Part shown: positions 1-11,879 of the stretch, in pieces | How the letters are laid out: each line of letters opens with the position of its first letter | How positions within the stretch are numbered: position 1 is the stretch's first letter | NCBI GenBank assembly: GCA_024291935.2 | Contig: CM044310.1 | Span: 122,150,213-122,214,212, forward strand | Direction of reading: 5' to 3' | DNA: 64,000 nt | DNA from: Okapia johnstoni | Lineage: Eukaryota; Chordata; Mammalia; Artiodactyla; Giraffidae | The notes under the pieces: generated by a model | The model's database searches: none | What the model was told of the DNA's origin: nothing | What the model saw: only the letters and a program-made list of their open reading frames with translations | Translations under genes and position numbers: made by a program

Positions 1-1130
1 CAACATTAGGCAATACTTCCTTGTAAGCCAGTATTCAGAATGAGTGGATGCATCATGGATTGAAGATAATTCAAGGATCACTTACTGTTAGGAACTGTAG
101 CTAGAAAACTCATGTGTGCGATGCTGTGTCAGTCACTCAGGGAACTTGGTGGTAAGCTGTATAACTGAAAGCTACAGTCACAAGCCCTTGCAACTCTATT
201 CACAATTTCAGAAATTTGCTTGTGAATAGACCATAAAAAACAGTTCTGCCAGGGTGCACATTTGTGTGTGTATACTTGTGTTCATCATTTGATGCTGAGT
301 GTGGCCTTTGATGCTCTTTCGGGGGTGGGGAGAAGGTAAGCAGAAAGGTGTCTATCTCTGGCTACCTTTTCAACTGTTTGATTCAAAAGCTAACAGAGTT
401 TTCATAACAAGACAAAGGTTTATTAAAACATCAGGAGGTGATTCTGAATCTACTGTCACTTGTTATTAAAAATAATAAATTTTAAAAAAGAAAATAAAAA
501 TAAATGAACAAATATAAGAAAAGAGAATCAGACTCACAGATTCAAAGCACAAACTAGTGGTTACCGGAGGGGAGAGGGGAGAGGGGCGGGTGTGAGGGGC
601 AGCAAAGTAGGCAGAGTGGATTAAGAAATACCAGCAACCACTTACAAAATAAATAAGTCACAAGGTTATAATGTCCAGCACAGGGAATATAGTCAATATT
701 TTATAATATTTTGTACTGTGTGTAATCTATGAAAATACTAAATCACTATGTAGTACACCTGTAACTAATATAATATTGTAAGTCAACTATACACAAATTT
801 TTTTAAATTGTTACATGTTCAAGGAAATTGGCAGTGCATACGTACAGGGAAAAGAAAATACAATATAAGAAAATCCATAAATTAAAAAAAGACATGAAAT
901 TAGCATTTTCAATAAAGACATTGTTACATTTGTCATAGAGATGGTTGAACATTAAAGATAAAATATAACGCTTGGAAATTTTTTAATATAGGAATGAAAT
1001 AAGAAATTCTGTGAAAATCATATCAAGAATGAAAACAGAAAATAATTCAGTGCATCAAAGTCGCGGCAGATTAGATATTGCAGTGCACATTTTGGTAAAG
1101 TTGAAAACGTCGCCATAGTGGGGTTGGGTC
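1..1130. other. AT-rich 5' flank with an L1 3' fragment
   Basis: 520-815 resembles an L1 3' UTR (AATCAGACTCACAGATTC through AACTATACACAAATTT). The remainder shows no gene or repeat I can name. Confidence 0.5.
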
Positions 1131-1136
1131 AGAGGT

Positions 1137-1143
1137 TGTGGTT
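1137..1143 (+). promoter_or_regulatory. RUNX-type motif upstream of the KIR start codon
   Basis: TGTGGTT lies about 240 bases before the KIR ATG. RUNX sites are established elements of primate KIR promoters. The position here is suggestive only, because the transcription start was not mapped. Confidence 0.35.
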
Positions 1144-1382
1144 CAAGTTTGTTATACAATCTGAAGAGACAGCACTGGTCTGAAAATTTTCCAGGAAGCC
1201 CAATTCCTCCCTCAGTTGGGGCCCCCACACACTGCCTTTTTTAAAGTAAGAAGAGCCTGTGTGAGTCACCTTTCCATCCCGTGGTCAGCTTGCACACAAC
1301 AGTAGCTTGGGCGTCATCATAACATCCTGTGTGCTCTTCAGGTCTGCTGAGCTGCTGTCTCCCGCTCAGTAGAAGCAGCACC

Positions 1383-1416
1383 ATGCTGTCCGCCATCGTC
1401 AGCCTGGCATGGCTTG
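1383..1416 (+). CDS. KIR: KIR exon 1, signal peptide start
   Basis: The exon encodes MLSAIVSLAWL and is 34 bases long, followed by donor GTGAGT. The second signal exon is 1640-1675 (36 bases, GFFWIQSIWAQE). This 34/36 two-exon leader is the standard arrangement of LRC Ig receptors and recurs below in FCAR and NCR1. Confidence 0.85.
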
Positions 1417-1793
1417 GTGAGTCCTGGAAGGGAATGAAGCCTGGTGCAAATATTGACTTACAGGTCTGGGTCCTCCTTAACAGAGACCCCTGCCTCCACG
1501 GGGGCAAGGTGGACCTTGATGGTTGGGTTCATCAAGGCTGAGCACCGTCTTTGCCAACGAGGCCCATAGACTAGGCCACGGGAGTAGGAGGCCAAGTCTG
1601 ACATGAGATGAATCATCCGTCATGAGTCTTTCTTTCCAGGGTTCTTCTGGATCCAGAGCATCTGGGCACAAGAGGGTGAGTCTTTCCCCAAAACCGTGGT
1701 TGCCATCCACCTCATGTAAGACTCTCCTGTAGTAAGAGGGGAGATGGCACAGAAGGTAGGGTGATGGGTCAACCATGGGAAGTCATAACCATA

Positions 1794-2002
1794 TGAGGGG
1801 CTCTGATGGTAAAGAGTCTGCCTGCAGTGAGGGAGACCTGGGTTCGATCCCTGGGTTGGGAAGATCCCCTGGAGAACAGAATGGCAACCCACTGCAGTCT
1901 TCATGCCTGGAGAATTCCATGGATAGAGAGTCTGGTGGGCTATAGTCCATGGGGTCAAAAAGAGTCAGACACAATGGGGTGACTAACACTTTCACTTTCA
2001 GG
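1794..2002 (+). repeat. Bov-tA SINE
   Basis: The tRNA-like head (GGTTCGATCCCTGGGTTGGG) is followed by the Bov-A body and the tail GACTAACACTTTCACTTTCA. It lies in KIR intron 2. Confidence 0.85.
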
Positions 2003-2463
2003 TATATACAGCTCCCAATTCTTGTCCAGAGACCCTCCCCCAGACACTCTTCCCTCTGCTGAGCCAGGCTCTATGGGCACCTACAGGAGTCTGTGATGCT
2101 CAGAGCTGGGGTGACTGGTGTTGTCTGTAGAGTGAGGGAAGGCAGCAGGGCCAGGGACAACAGACCCTTGGAGGACAAGGTGATAACCCAAGCTCTCCAG
2201 CAGTTCCATGGGGTAAGCATTGCAGAGAACTGCTGCTGCTGTCCTCCATTCAGAAGAAGGGGAGAACCATATGCCCTGCTCCCTGAGATTCCAGAAGGTT
2301 CTACCACAGGCTCCACCATCTCCTGTGTTTCGTAAGCTAACATCATTTCACTCACACAGGTTATTCGTCCATTGGGTGTCTACTCCATCTTGTTTTATAA
2401 AACAAATTTTACACTATCACCATCCAGGAAGATCCTGTTAGTCAGCACTTGCTCAAAATTCTT

Positions 2464-2675
2464 AGGCTTCCAGGGTAGCTCAGTGGTAAAGAACCTGCCT
2501 GCAATGCAGGGGCTGTAAGAGATGTGGGTTCAATCCCGGGGTCGAGAAGATCCCCTGGAGAAGGAAATGGCAACCCACTCTAGTATTCTTGCCTGGAGAA
2601 TCCCCGTGGACAGAGGAGCCTGGTGGGCTACAGTCCATGGGGTCACAAGAGTCAGACACGACTGAGGACACACAC
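2464..2675 (+). repeat. Bov-tA SINE
   Basis: A near full-length copy in KIR intron 2, upstream of the D0 exon. Confidence 0.85.
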
Positions 2676-2838
2676 ATGCTCAAAATTCTCAGCAGATGTT
2701 TTTCGTGTAGGAGGTGCTATGTCTCTGTGATGTGGGAATCTCCATGGAGCACAGGTTTCCCTGGTTTGAAAAGGAGCCTTAGAGATGTGGGAATGGGGAG
2801 CCCAGCGAGGGGAAGGGGTTCCCCATTTTCTATTGTAA

Positions 2839-3219
<381 letters not shown>

Positions 3220-3449
3220 TGAGTCAGGGTCCAGGCAGAACAACAGGAAGTGCTACAGGCATTCTAGATAAAAGGATATTTAACAGAGGAAGTTGGGTCC
3301 CGCAGCAGGCAGAGTGATGGCAGCCCGAAATCTACGATCGTTACGTCCCATTCCAAGGGAGATGCAACCGAATGTGGAACTGAGGTTGGTAAGCAGGTGA
3401 CCTTGAGACAAGAAGTTTCTGTGCTTTCCTTCTCTCCCACTCTGAGCAG

Positions 3450-3487
3450 TCAGCCCCTTGGTGACCCTCTGGACATGGTGATCACAG
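3450..3487 (+). pseudogene. Relic of the KIR D1 Ig exon (3' end only)
   Basis: Following a pyrimidine-rich CTGAGCAG, 38 bases resemble the last dozen codons of a KIR D1 exon (SAP.DPLDMVITG), ending ATCACAG/gtgag with a good donor. One extra base disrupts its frame, and nothing resembling the first 250 bases of D1 precedes it. If it were spliced in as a micro-exon it would give a stop. It lies between D0 and D2, exactly where D1 belongs. Confidence 0.75.
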
Positions 3488-4483
3488 GTGAGAATGTCAA
3501 GACCTGGTATACAGACTGAATGTACTGGGACTTGGAAGCCCCAGGTGGTGGTGTGGGAGATGAGAGAAGGGTGCTTTTTATGGAGAGAAACCGACTTGGT
3601 AAGAGTTGCATCCGAGAGACAAAGAAAGAGGAGAAACAAGTACAGACCACCTGTTAAAACAGAAAAGACACATGCAGGGGTAGAGACAGAGGAGCTCAGA
3701 GATGGAGATAGAGTGAAGTGAGAGATACAGACAGAAGGGCAGGTGGCAGGGAGGGTGCCCTTCCACCCTGGCTTTGTTCAGAGACCAGAAACAGTTTAGG
3801 AGCTTGGTTTCCGTTTTAACTCTACACTCTCTTCTCTACTGAAAGAACCCAAAGATGCCCCCTGCCTCTCCCTAGGACTTCATGCGCAGCTCGGTCTGTC
3901 TCAGGCTGTTTCCCAGGAGCTCTGTGTCCTCACGCCCTGGGTGATGCTGTGTTCACTCTGCTGTGGCTTCGTTCCAGGTGGTTGAGCCACACTGCGCTCC
4001 AGGACTCCACGGTCCCTGGTGATGGAGCCCAACGCCAGCTCCTGTGTGTTGTGTGTTTCGTGGGTTATCATGCTGTATGCTCAGGCCCAGGTGCGAGTCC
4101 ACACCGAATGTTGTAAGATTATGGAGCTAAAAGCCCACAGAGAGATGGAATCAGAGAGAAAACAGAGCCAAGGAAAAGCAGAGACAGAAACGCAGTTGCT
4201 GTGTGCACACAGCAAATAAGCCAGAGGGACTGGGGGCGGTGGGAGAAACATTAAAAAATAAAGGTAAAGAGACAGAAAAAGGGATAGAGAATTAATGAGA
4301 AAGAAGGGAGGGGACAGAGAAGCCCTAAAACTCAGAGACCTAGAGAGAGAAAGGAGAGAGAGACAGGGGAGAATAAGCGAGAACGAGTTGAGAAGAAGCG
4401 CGAGCGTGAATTCTCAGTTCAGGGGTGAAGGACGTGTGATTCGGGAAGAGCCTGTCTCACTAAACTGCCTCTCCTCCCTCCAG

Positions 4484-4785
4484 GTCCGTCCAAGAAACCC
4501 TCTCTCTCAGCCCGGGAGGGGGCCCCGTGGCGAGGTCGGGAGAGAACGTGACCTTGCTCTGCAGCTCCAAGCGCGCCTTTGACCAGTTCCATCTGCTCAG
4601 GGAGGGGGAGAACCTGGGGCGCCGGCTCGCTGGAGCGCGGGGCCCCCGCGGAGCAGTCCAGGCAGAGTTCCCCCTGGGTCCTGGGACCCCAGCCCACAGC
4701 GGGGTCTACAGCTGCTACGGCTCCTTCACTCGCTCTCCCTACTCGTGGTCAGACTCCAGCAACCCCCTGTTCCTGCCTGTCACAG
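4484..4785 (+). pseudogene. KIR: KIR D2-type Ig domain exon carrying a -1 frameshift
   Basis: From the acceptor (CTCCAG) the expected frame gives GPSKKPSLSA and then diverges in the run CCCGGGAGGGGGCCCC, ending in TGA after 22 codons. From position 4527 the other frame restores SGENVTLLC (first Cys), the FDQFHLLREGE strand, AEFPLGP, GVYSCYG (second Cys) and PVTG, with a correct phase-1 donor. The total of 302 bases is one short of 303. A downstream AG at 4493-4494 (CCAAG) would restore the frame but lose the KKPS start of the domain. Confidence 0.85.
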
Positions 4786-4811
4786 GTGTGGAACTTCGTG
4801 ATTCAAACTAC

Positions 4812-5275
4812 AATTTTTTTTCGTAATTTTATTGATTTATTTTCGGCTGCACTGGGCCTTGTTTCTGCACAGGCTTTTCTCAGGAGCGGGGGCTCCTCTC
4901 TAGCTGCGGCGCACAGGCTTCTCATTTCTGGCGGTTTCTCTTGTTGTGGAGTAGGAGCTCTAGGGTTTGCGGGTTTCAGCACTTGGGACTCCCGGGCTCT
5001 GGAGCGCAGGCACAGTAGTTGTGGGGCACGGCCTTTGTTGCTCCTCGGCATGTAGGATCTTCCTGGATCAGGGATCGAACCCCTGTCTCCTGTATTGGCA
5101 GGTTGATTCTTAACCTCTGAGCCACCAGGGAAGCCCTGATTCTTTTTTTTTTTTTTTTTATGTTTTGGTTTTCTGGCCTCCAGGCATATGGGATCTTTGG
5201 GACCAGGGATGAAACCCACAACCCCTGCATTGGAAGGCCAAGTCTTAACCACAGGACCACCAGGGAAGTCCACCT
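4812..5275 (-). repeat. Two CHR/ART2-type SINEs in tandem
   Basis: Reversed copies (4812-5137 and 5145-5275), each ending in the reversed head ACCAGGGAAG(C/T)CC, with poly-T between them. They follow the KIR D2 donor by about 25 bases. Confidence 0.8.
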
Positions 5276-5584
5276 CTTGGCATCTTGATGCTCAGGGAGG
5301 CAGTCAAGTTCCCAGGGATTAGGGGAAGGGATGCTAAGACTCTCAGGACCTCAGCATTAGATGACAAAGAAGCTTCCATGGAGTAAAAGGCAGCCTCCTT
5401 CCCTCACCTCTCTCCTGTTCCTCTTTCTAGGAAACTCAAGCAGTCAGCCACTACACACGAAACCAAGCTCCAACAGCAGTGAGTAACTGGAGATGAGGGC
5501 TTGAGGAAGGGAAAGGAAGGCAGCAGCTGGTGGGGGTGGTGGCTCAGTTCTTCAGGAAGTTCTGTTTGCCAAGAAATGAGCACT

Positions 5585-6560
5585 GGGAATTCCTGGTGGC
5601 CCAGTGGTTAAGAACAGAGTGAAGTAAGCCAGAAAGAAAAATACCAATACAGTACACTAATGCATATATATGGAATTTGAAAGATGGTAATGGTAACCCT
5701 ATATGCGAGACAGAATAAGAAACACAGATGCATAGAACAGTCTTATGGACTCTGAGGGAGAAGGTGAGGGTGGGACGTTCTGGGACAATAGCATTGAAAC
5801 ATGTATATTATCATATGTGAAACAGAACACCATTCCAGGTTCGATGCATGAGACAAATGCTCAGGGCTGGGGCAATGGGATGACCCAGAGGGATGGAATG
5901 GGGAGGGAGGTGGGAGGGGGGTTCAGGATGGGGAACACATGTAAACCCATGGCTGATTCATGTCAATGGATGGCAAAAACCACTACAATATTGTAAAGTA
6001 ATTAGCCCCCAACTAAAATAAATAAATTTATTAAAAAAAAAAAAAAGAATCCACCTTCCTTCAGCCATAAAAAGGAATGCATTTGAGTCAGTTCTAATAA
6101 GGTGGATGAACCAAGAGCTGGTTATACAGAATGAAGTCAGTCAGAAAGAGAAAAGCAAATTTCGTATATCAGTGCTTATATATGGAATCTAGAAAGACAA
6201 TACTGATGACCTACTTGCAGGGTGGGAACAGAGACGCAGACATAGAGAGAACAGTTTGGGCACAGCGGGGGAAGGAGAGGGTGGGACAAACTGAGAGTAG
6301 CATTGAAGCATATCCGTTACCATATGTAAAACAGACAGCTGATGGGACGTTGCTGTGTAACACAGGGAGCTCAACCAGGTGCTCCATGACAACCCAGAGG
6401 GGTGAGATGGGGTGGGAGGTGGGAGAGATGGTTCACGGAGGGAGGGGACATACGCATACCTATGGCTGATTCATGTTGATGAATGGCAGAAGCCATCACA
6501 ACAGTGCAAAACAATTATCTCCGATCAAAAATAAATTTAAAAACATAATAAATACATATG
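5585..6560 (+). mobile_element. L1 3' ends (two)
   Basis: 5612-6044 has the bovine L1 3' UTR pattern ending in poly-A. 6052-6555 is a second, older L1 3' end (AAAAAGGAATGCATTTGAG...). A clipped CHR head precedes them. Confidence 0.7.
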
Positions 6561-6579
6561 GATATATATACAAAAAAAG

Positions 6580-6738
6580 AACCCCCCTTCCAGTGCAGGA
6601 GGTGTGAGTTTGATCCCTGGTCGGGAAGCTAAGATCCCACAAGCCTCATGGCCAAAAAAGCAAAACATAAAACAGAAGCAGTGCTGTAACAAATTCAATA
6701 AAGACTTTAAAATATGATCCACATCAAAAAAACACATT
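6580..6738 (+). repeat. ART2-type SINE
   Basis: The 3' part of the element (GATCCCTGGTCGGGAAGCTA ... CAATAAAGACTTTAAAATAT). Confidence 0.8.
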
Positions 6739-7045
6739 TTTTAATTTTTAAAAATAAAAAGAAATGAGCTCTTGTCTGTCAAAAGTTTTCAGTAGCACAA
6801 AAGCCACAGTAAGACAGAACTGACTCCATCCATGTTTAGGGTTCCTTCGTTAACTTACTCGTTTAAGTACTGTTCCAGTTTAAGTTCTTACTCGTTAAGT
6901 ACTCAGTTAAGTAATGTACAATATGCATTGTACATTCATTTCCTGTTGCTGCTTCAACAAATTTCCACAGGCTCAGGGGATAATAACACCATGGTGTTTT
7001 AAAGTATTTACAGTTCTATAAATGGGAAGTCTGAAATGGGTAAAA

Positions 7046-7875
7046 GTAAAAATGTTAGTCGCTCAGTGGTGTTTGACTCTTTGTGGCCCCATGGACGGTA
7101 GCCTGCCAGGCTCCTCTGTCCATGAATATTGGAGTGGGTTCACACGCCCTCCTCCAGGGGATCTTCCTGAACCAGGGATCGAGCCCACGTCTCCCACGTG
7201 GCAGGCAGATTCTTTACCATCTGAGCCACCAGAGAAGCCCTCTAAAATGAATGGGTGACACTGGGCTAACATCGAAATGGCAGGAAGATTGCATTCCTTC
7301 TGGAGGTTCTGGGGAAGAATCCATTTCCTTGCCGGTTCCACCTTCTAGAGGCTTCTTACATTTCCTACATCTCATGGTCGCTTCGTCCATCTTCACAGCT
7401 ACAGTGGTTGGTCGTGTCTACCTGACAGTGGACACTCTGACCCTCTTTCTTTCATCATATCTCTCTCTCCAATTCTCTTCTTCTCCTTCCCTCTTTCTCT
7501 TGTAAGAACTTCGTGATTACACTGGGATCATCCAAATAATCTAGGATAATCTCCTTATTTTAAACCTTTTTTGAAAAAATTGGCAGCTCCAGGTTGGAAC
7601 TTAGTTTCCCTGACCAAGGATCTGCACCCGCTGCATTGGAAGCCTGGAGTCTTAGCAGCTGGTGGTGGTGGTTTAGTCACTCAGTTGTGTCCAACTCTGC
7701 GACCCCGTGGACTATAGTCCACCAGACTCCTCTGTCCATTGGATTCTCCAGGGAAAAATACTGGAGTGGGTTGCCATTTCCTATTCCAAAGGGTCTTCCT
7801 CACCCAGGGATCCAACCCATGTCTCCTGCATTTGCAGGCAGGTTCTTTACCACTGAGCCACCCGGGAAGCCCATC
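7046..7875 (-). repeat. Two Bov-tA SINEs
   Basis: Reversed copies at 7046-7242 and 7662-7875. The stretch between them shows only pyrimidine-rich unique sequence. Confidence 0.8.
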
Positions 7876-8014
7876 TCATAAAACACTAGAATGCCAAACA
7901 CACTTGGGTTCAAACCATCATTAGTCTACTTTGGTAAGGTTACCTCTTTGACCCTCTATTTTATCCACAATAGAGCCAGATTGAACCTCTTCCCTTTGAG
8001 GCTGTCTGTGAGGA

Positions 8015-8270
8015 TCAGTTCAGTTCAGTTCAGTCACTCAGTCGTGTCCGACTCTTTGCGACCCCATGAACCGCAGCACACCAGGCCTCCATGTCCATCA
8101 CCAACTCCCGGAGTCCACCAAAACCCATGTCCATCCAGTCGGTGATGCCATCCAGCCATCTCATCCTCTGTTGTCCCCTTCTCCTCCTGCCCTCAATCTT
8201 TCCCGGCATCAGGGTCTTTTCCAATGAGTCAGCTCTTCACATCAGGTGGCTAAAGTACTGGAGTTTAGCT
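8015..8270 (-). mobile_element. BovB LINE 3' end
   Basis: The reversed BovB terminus (GTTCAGTTCAGTTCAGTCAC) runs into the coding end encoding MRWLDGITD. Confidence 0.85.
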
Positions 8271-8479
8271 TCAACATGAGGATGGATGGGGTCAAATCAA
8301 AAAGGTGAAAACATTACTCCCCCCACCGCCACCCTGCACAGCACAGGTCCTGGATCAAAGAAAGTGCTGTATACATGGTACAAAACTACCTCCCATCTAT
8401 TCCCCCACCCCAAAACCTTTACTTCACCCCAATTCCAATTGTATGTGTAGATGCAGATAGATCCCTGGGAGGTGAGTGC

Positions 8480-8702
8480 CAATGTTCTTTTTTTATTATT
8501 TTATGTGTTTGCTTATTTTGGGCTGCACCAGGTCTTTGGTGCTGTGCGTGGGCTTTCTCTAGTTGCAGCACGCAGGCTTCTAGTTCAGTATGGGCTTAGT
8601 CGCTCTGGGACATGTGGAATCTTCCAGGCCCAGGGATGGAACCCACGTCCCCTGCATCGGCAGGTGTATTCTTAACCGCTGGGCCACTGGGGAAGGCCGC
8701 CA
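8480..8702 (-). repeat. CHR-type SINE
   Basis: A reversed element (TTTATTATTTTATGTG... GCCACTGGGGAAGGCC) in the large KIR intron before the transmembrane exon. Confidence 0.75.
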
Positions 8703-9145
8703 GTATTCTTTTGAGTGAGTCCAGATCTCGGACTCAGAGGTGGGAAACAGCACTACCTCCCGGTCAACTTTCCTCCTACTTTCCGAAAGGACTGGTTTTG
8801 TTGGTCAGGGGATGGACAACAAGGTATGTCTGGCAATAGCTGGCAGTAGAGTTGGTCTTTTCTCTCTCCCTCACCCTCAGGGCATCAGCCTAAATATGGT
8901 TCATGAGACCACAGCAAAGCTGCATTCTGCAGCCCTGGGCTCAAATGTCTTGTCGTTTCCTGGGCATGTGACATAAGACAACTGCCCTTATTTGATCTTT
9001 ATTTCGCTTTTTTCTCCCACTGGCCTAATTTAATTTGTTTGACTCAAGGGTATTGTGAAGGTAGAGCCATCGCATTCATTTACCCGGCAAACAGTAAGGA
9101 GAGCTGCTTTGATTTGTTTCTTCATGGATTCACGTCTTCCTCCAG

Positions 9146-9250
9146 GTAACTCCAGGCGCCTGCACACTCTGGCTGGACCCTCCGTGGCCTTCGTGTTCCT
9201 TGTCAGCCTCATCTCCTTCCTTGTCCATCACTGGTGCCCTGATGGAAAGG
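9146..9250 (+). CDS. KIR: KIR transmembrane exon
   Basis: This 105-base exon encodes a hydrophobic segment (PSVAFVFLVSLISFLV) followed by HHWCPDGK, as in human KIR exon 7. There is no basic residue inside the membrane, so pairing with DAP12 or FcR-gamma is not expected. Confidence 0.85.
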
Positions 9251-9394
9251 GTAGGTCTCAGGAAGAAGAGGCCAGTGCCATCTGGGCAAAGTGGCAGGGG
9301 TGGGGACAGTGTACAGGTATGCGCTCAAGGCAGGAGCCACAGACGCAGAGCTGTTGCAGGAGACGCAGAGCTGTCTTTCCTCCCTTCCTCCCTT

Positions 9395-9620
9395 CCTTCC
9401 TTCTTTCTTTCTTTGGCTGCATCGGGTCTTCGTTGCAGCACGGGGGAACTTGGCTGCATCACGCAGGGTCTTTCGTCCTGGCACTCGGGCTCTCCAGTTT
9501 GGTACACAGGCTCAACTGCCCCAAGGCATGTGGGATCTTAGTTCCTGGACCAGGGATCGAACCTGCATCCCCTGCCTTGAGGGGTGGATTCTTAACCACT
9601 GGCAGCCAGGGAAGTCCCAA
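9395..9620 (-). repeat. CHR-type SINE
   Basis: A reversed copy just past the KIR TM exon. The long open frames here (about 240 codons) are its translation shadows. Confidence 0.8.
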
Positions 9621-9784
9621 GATAGAGCTTTCAAGGAGAACATCAGTGCCCTTGCCCCTCCTCTCAGCTTACAGGTCGTTGCCTACTTCTCCACTGGCCC
9701 AGTGCAGCCAGGAATATCTAGAGAAGGGATTGACATAAGGGAGAAATTAGGGGAGGGAACCAGTGGGATAGAGATAGGCAGTTG

Positions 9785-10200
9785 TTGGGACTTCCCTGGT
9801 GGTCCAGTGGTTACGACTTCACCTTCCAATGCAAGGGTTTCAGGTTTGATCCCTGGTTGGGGACCTAAGGTCCCACACGCCTCATGGTGGCCGAAAAACC
9901 AAAACACAAAACAGAAGCAAAATTGTCACAAATTCAACAAAGACTTTAAAAACAGTTCACATCAAAAAAATCTTTTTTTTAAAAAAATGGGAGCTCTCAA
10001 TACGGTGGGTGTTTGAACCTCAAAGAGGTAAAATTTCAGACTCTACTTTTGGGAGATGAGATGGTTGGATGGCATCACCGACTTCAATGGACGTGAGTTT
10101 GGGTAAACTCTGGGAGTTGGTGATGGACAGGGAAGCCTGGCGTGCTGCAGTCCGTGGGGTCGCAAAGAGTCAGACAGGACTTAGTGAGTAACTTTGGAGA
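9785..10200 (+). repeat. ART2 SINE and BovB 3' fragment
   Basis: 9788-9975 is an ART2-type SINE. 10055-10197 is a BovB 3' end (GATGGCATCACCGACTTCAA ... GTCAGACAGGACTT). Confidence 0.8.
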
Positions 10201-10462
10201 GGATGAGTCATCTCAGACATCCACTGCATCTGTGTCCACTGGTGCTGTATGGATAAAATGAGAATCCAGAAGTGCCCTCACCAAGTGTCTTGATGACTTC
10301 TCTCACCCACAGATGCTGCTATAATGAACAGCCAGCCTGAGGCGGGCAGAAGGGTGAATCGGGAGGTAGGTTCTCTTTGGTACAACCTCTGAATGAGTCT
10401 CATTTCCCCCATCGCCCCCCTAAGGGTTTGCACACCCTCACTCATCATTCCCCTTCATGCAG

Positions 10463-10609
10463 GACCCTGATGCGGAGGAACTGAAGGAGGTGACATACAC
10501 TGACTTGTATTGTTCGGTTTTCACACGGGAAAACATTACTCCCACGTCCCAGAGGCCCAGAGAGCCCTCGGCTGATGCCAGTGTGTACATGGATCATGCA
10601 ACATGCTAA
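10463..10609 (+). CDS. KIR: KIR cytoplasmic tail exon with one ITIM
   Basis: The preceding tail exon is 10313-10365 (53 bases). This last exon starts DPDAEELKEVTYTDL, and VTYTDL fits the I/V/L/S-x-Y-x-x-L/V motif that recruits SHP-1/2. The place of the second primate ITIM reads ASVYMDHATC and then TAA: the tyrosine is kept but the +3 position is His, so that ITIM is lost and the tail ends about 15 residues early. Confidence 0.85.
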   Translation, partial: DPDAEELKEVTYTDLYCSVFTRENITPTSQRPREPSADASVYMDHATC

Positions 10610-11126
10610 GAGCAGTTCAAGGCTTGAATCCCATCCCCGGAACGTGCCCAGAAAGACCTGGAGGAGGTCTTCGATGGAAGCCACAGCGCTTTCTCAAACT
10701 CAGCTTGCGAGCTCCATCCTAACAACAGCTGGAATCTGAAGACGTAAATCTTCATCTTTAGGGTCATCCCTCTTCATCAGAGGTCGTCTCTAAAGCTTCA
10801 GGACCCCTCGGAAACCTCCCCCAGCCATTCTATAGGACTGTCATGATGATTCAGTCTCATTTCCAATGTTATCAACAAAATCACTGAAGTGTTCTAGAAA
10901 GCCAACCATAAATAGCACACTTTCTCTGACATTCAACTGATAAACTCCTAGAAATTATGATATATTTAATCAGTGAATTAATTTCTCCAACAGTTTTCTA
11001 TGGCAGCATAGCCTATTCTAAGACTCTAAACAAATATTAGTGAAGAAAACTTCACCTTGTGGATCTTGGTCCAGTGGGAGATGCCAACACATAAAAACCA
11101 TTGAATGCTATCTATAGGAGAGAAAG
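10610..11126. other. KIR 3' flank
   Basis: This is the likely KIR 3' UTR and downstream sequence. I see no canonical AATAAA, only a weak CATAAA near 10906, and no repeat I can name. Confidence 0.4.
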
Positions 11127-11725
11127 GGGCTTCCCAGATGGCACAATGGTAAAGAATCCACCTGCCAATGCAAGAGACGCAGGTTCGATCCCTGGGTCGG
11201 GAAGATCCCATAGAGGAAGAAATGGCAACCCACTCCAGTATTCTTGCTTGGAGAATCCCATGGACAGAGGAACCTAGCAGGCTACAGTCCACGGAGTCGC
11301 AAAGAGTCGGACATGACTGAGCAACTGAACATACACATATCTATCTATTTATCTGTCTATCATCTCCCTTCCCTGTTGTGATCGAATTTTCATCTGCATA
11401 AAATTATATAATCTGTACTTTCACGACCAGACATTTTCATTCAGCATTGTATGTTTGACATATAATCATATCTTTATGTGTGAGTCTATTTTTTCTTTTC
11501 CCTCCTATGTAAGAATCCATTGTATGAACATGTCACAATTGTGCGTCCAGTCCTGGTGAGTCTCCCAAACTCTGATGTCTTAATTTCATGTACTCTTTTG
11601 TCCTGTTAGAATCTTCCAGATTTGTTGTTGTTCAGTTGCTCAGTCGTGTCTGACTCTTTGCAGCCCTATGGACGGCAGCATGCCAGGCTCCTCTGTCCTC
11701 CACTATCTCCTGGAGTTTGCTCAAA
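11127..11725 (+). repeat. Bov-tA SINE and reversed BovB/Bov-tA fragment
   Basis: 11127-11330 is a full Bov-tA in plus orientation. 11622-11725 is a short reversed BovB-type tail. Confidence 0.8.
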
Positions 11726-11879
11726 TTCATGTCTATCCTCCATATAGATCTACCCATGTCTACTGGGATCTGAGAGGTTATGCACAGGCAGGCCTGGTAA
11801 TCCTCAGATGAGAGACCGCTGATTGCCGGAAAGGGCACTGCTAGCACTGCCAACATGGGATGTGACTCTCACCACCTTC

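Noticed and set aside
3450..3487. D1 relic as a functional micro-exon
   Set aside because: Joining it to D0 gives a stop within 11 codons, and its own frame carries an extra base.
9055..10016. 227- and 241-codon open frames
   Set aside because: They cover the KIR TM exon only in part and otherwise run through CHR and ART2 SINEs; the spliced KIR exon explains the real part.
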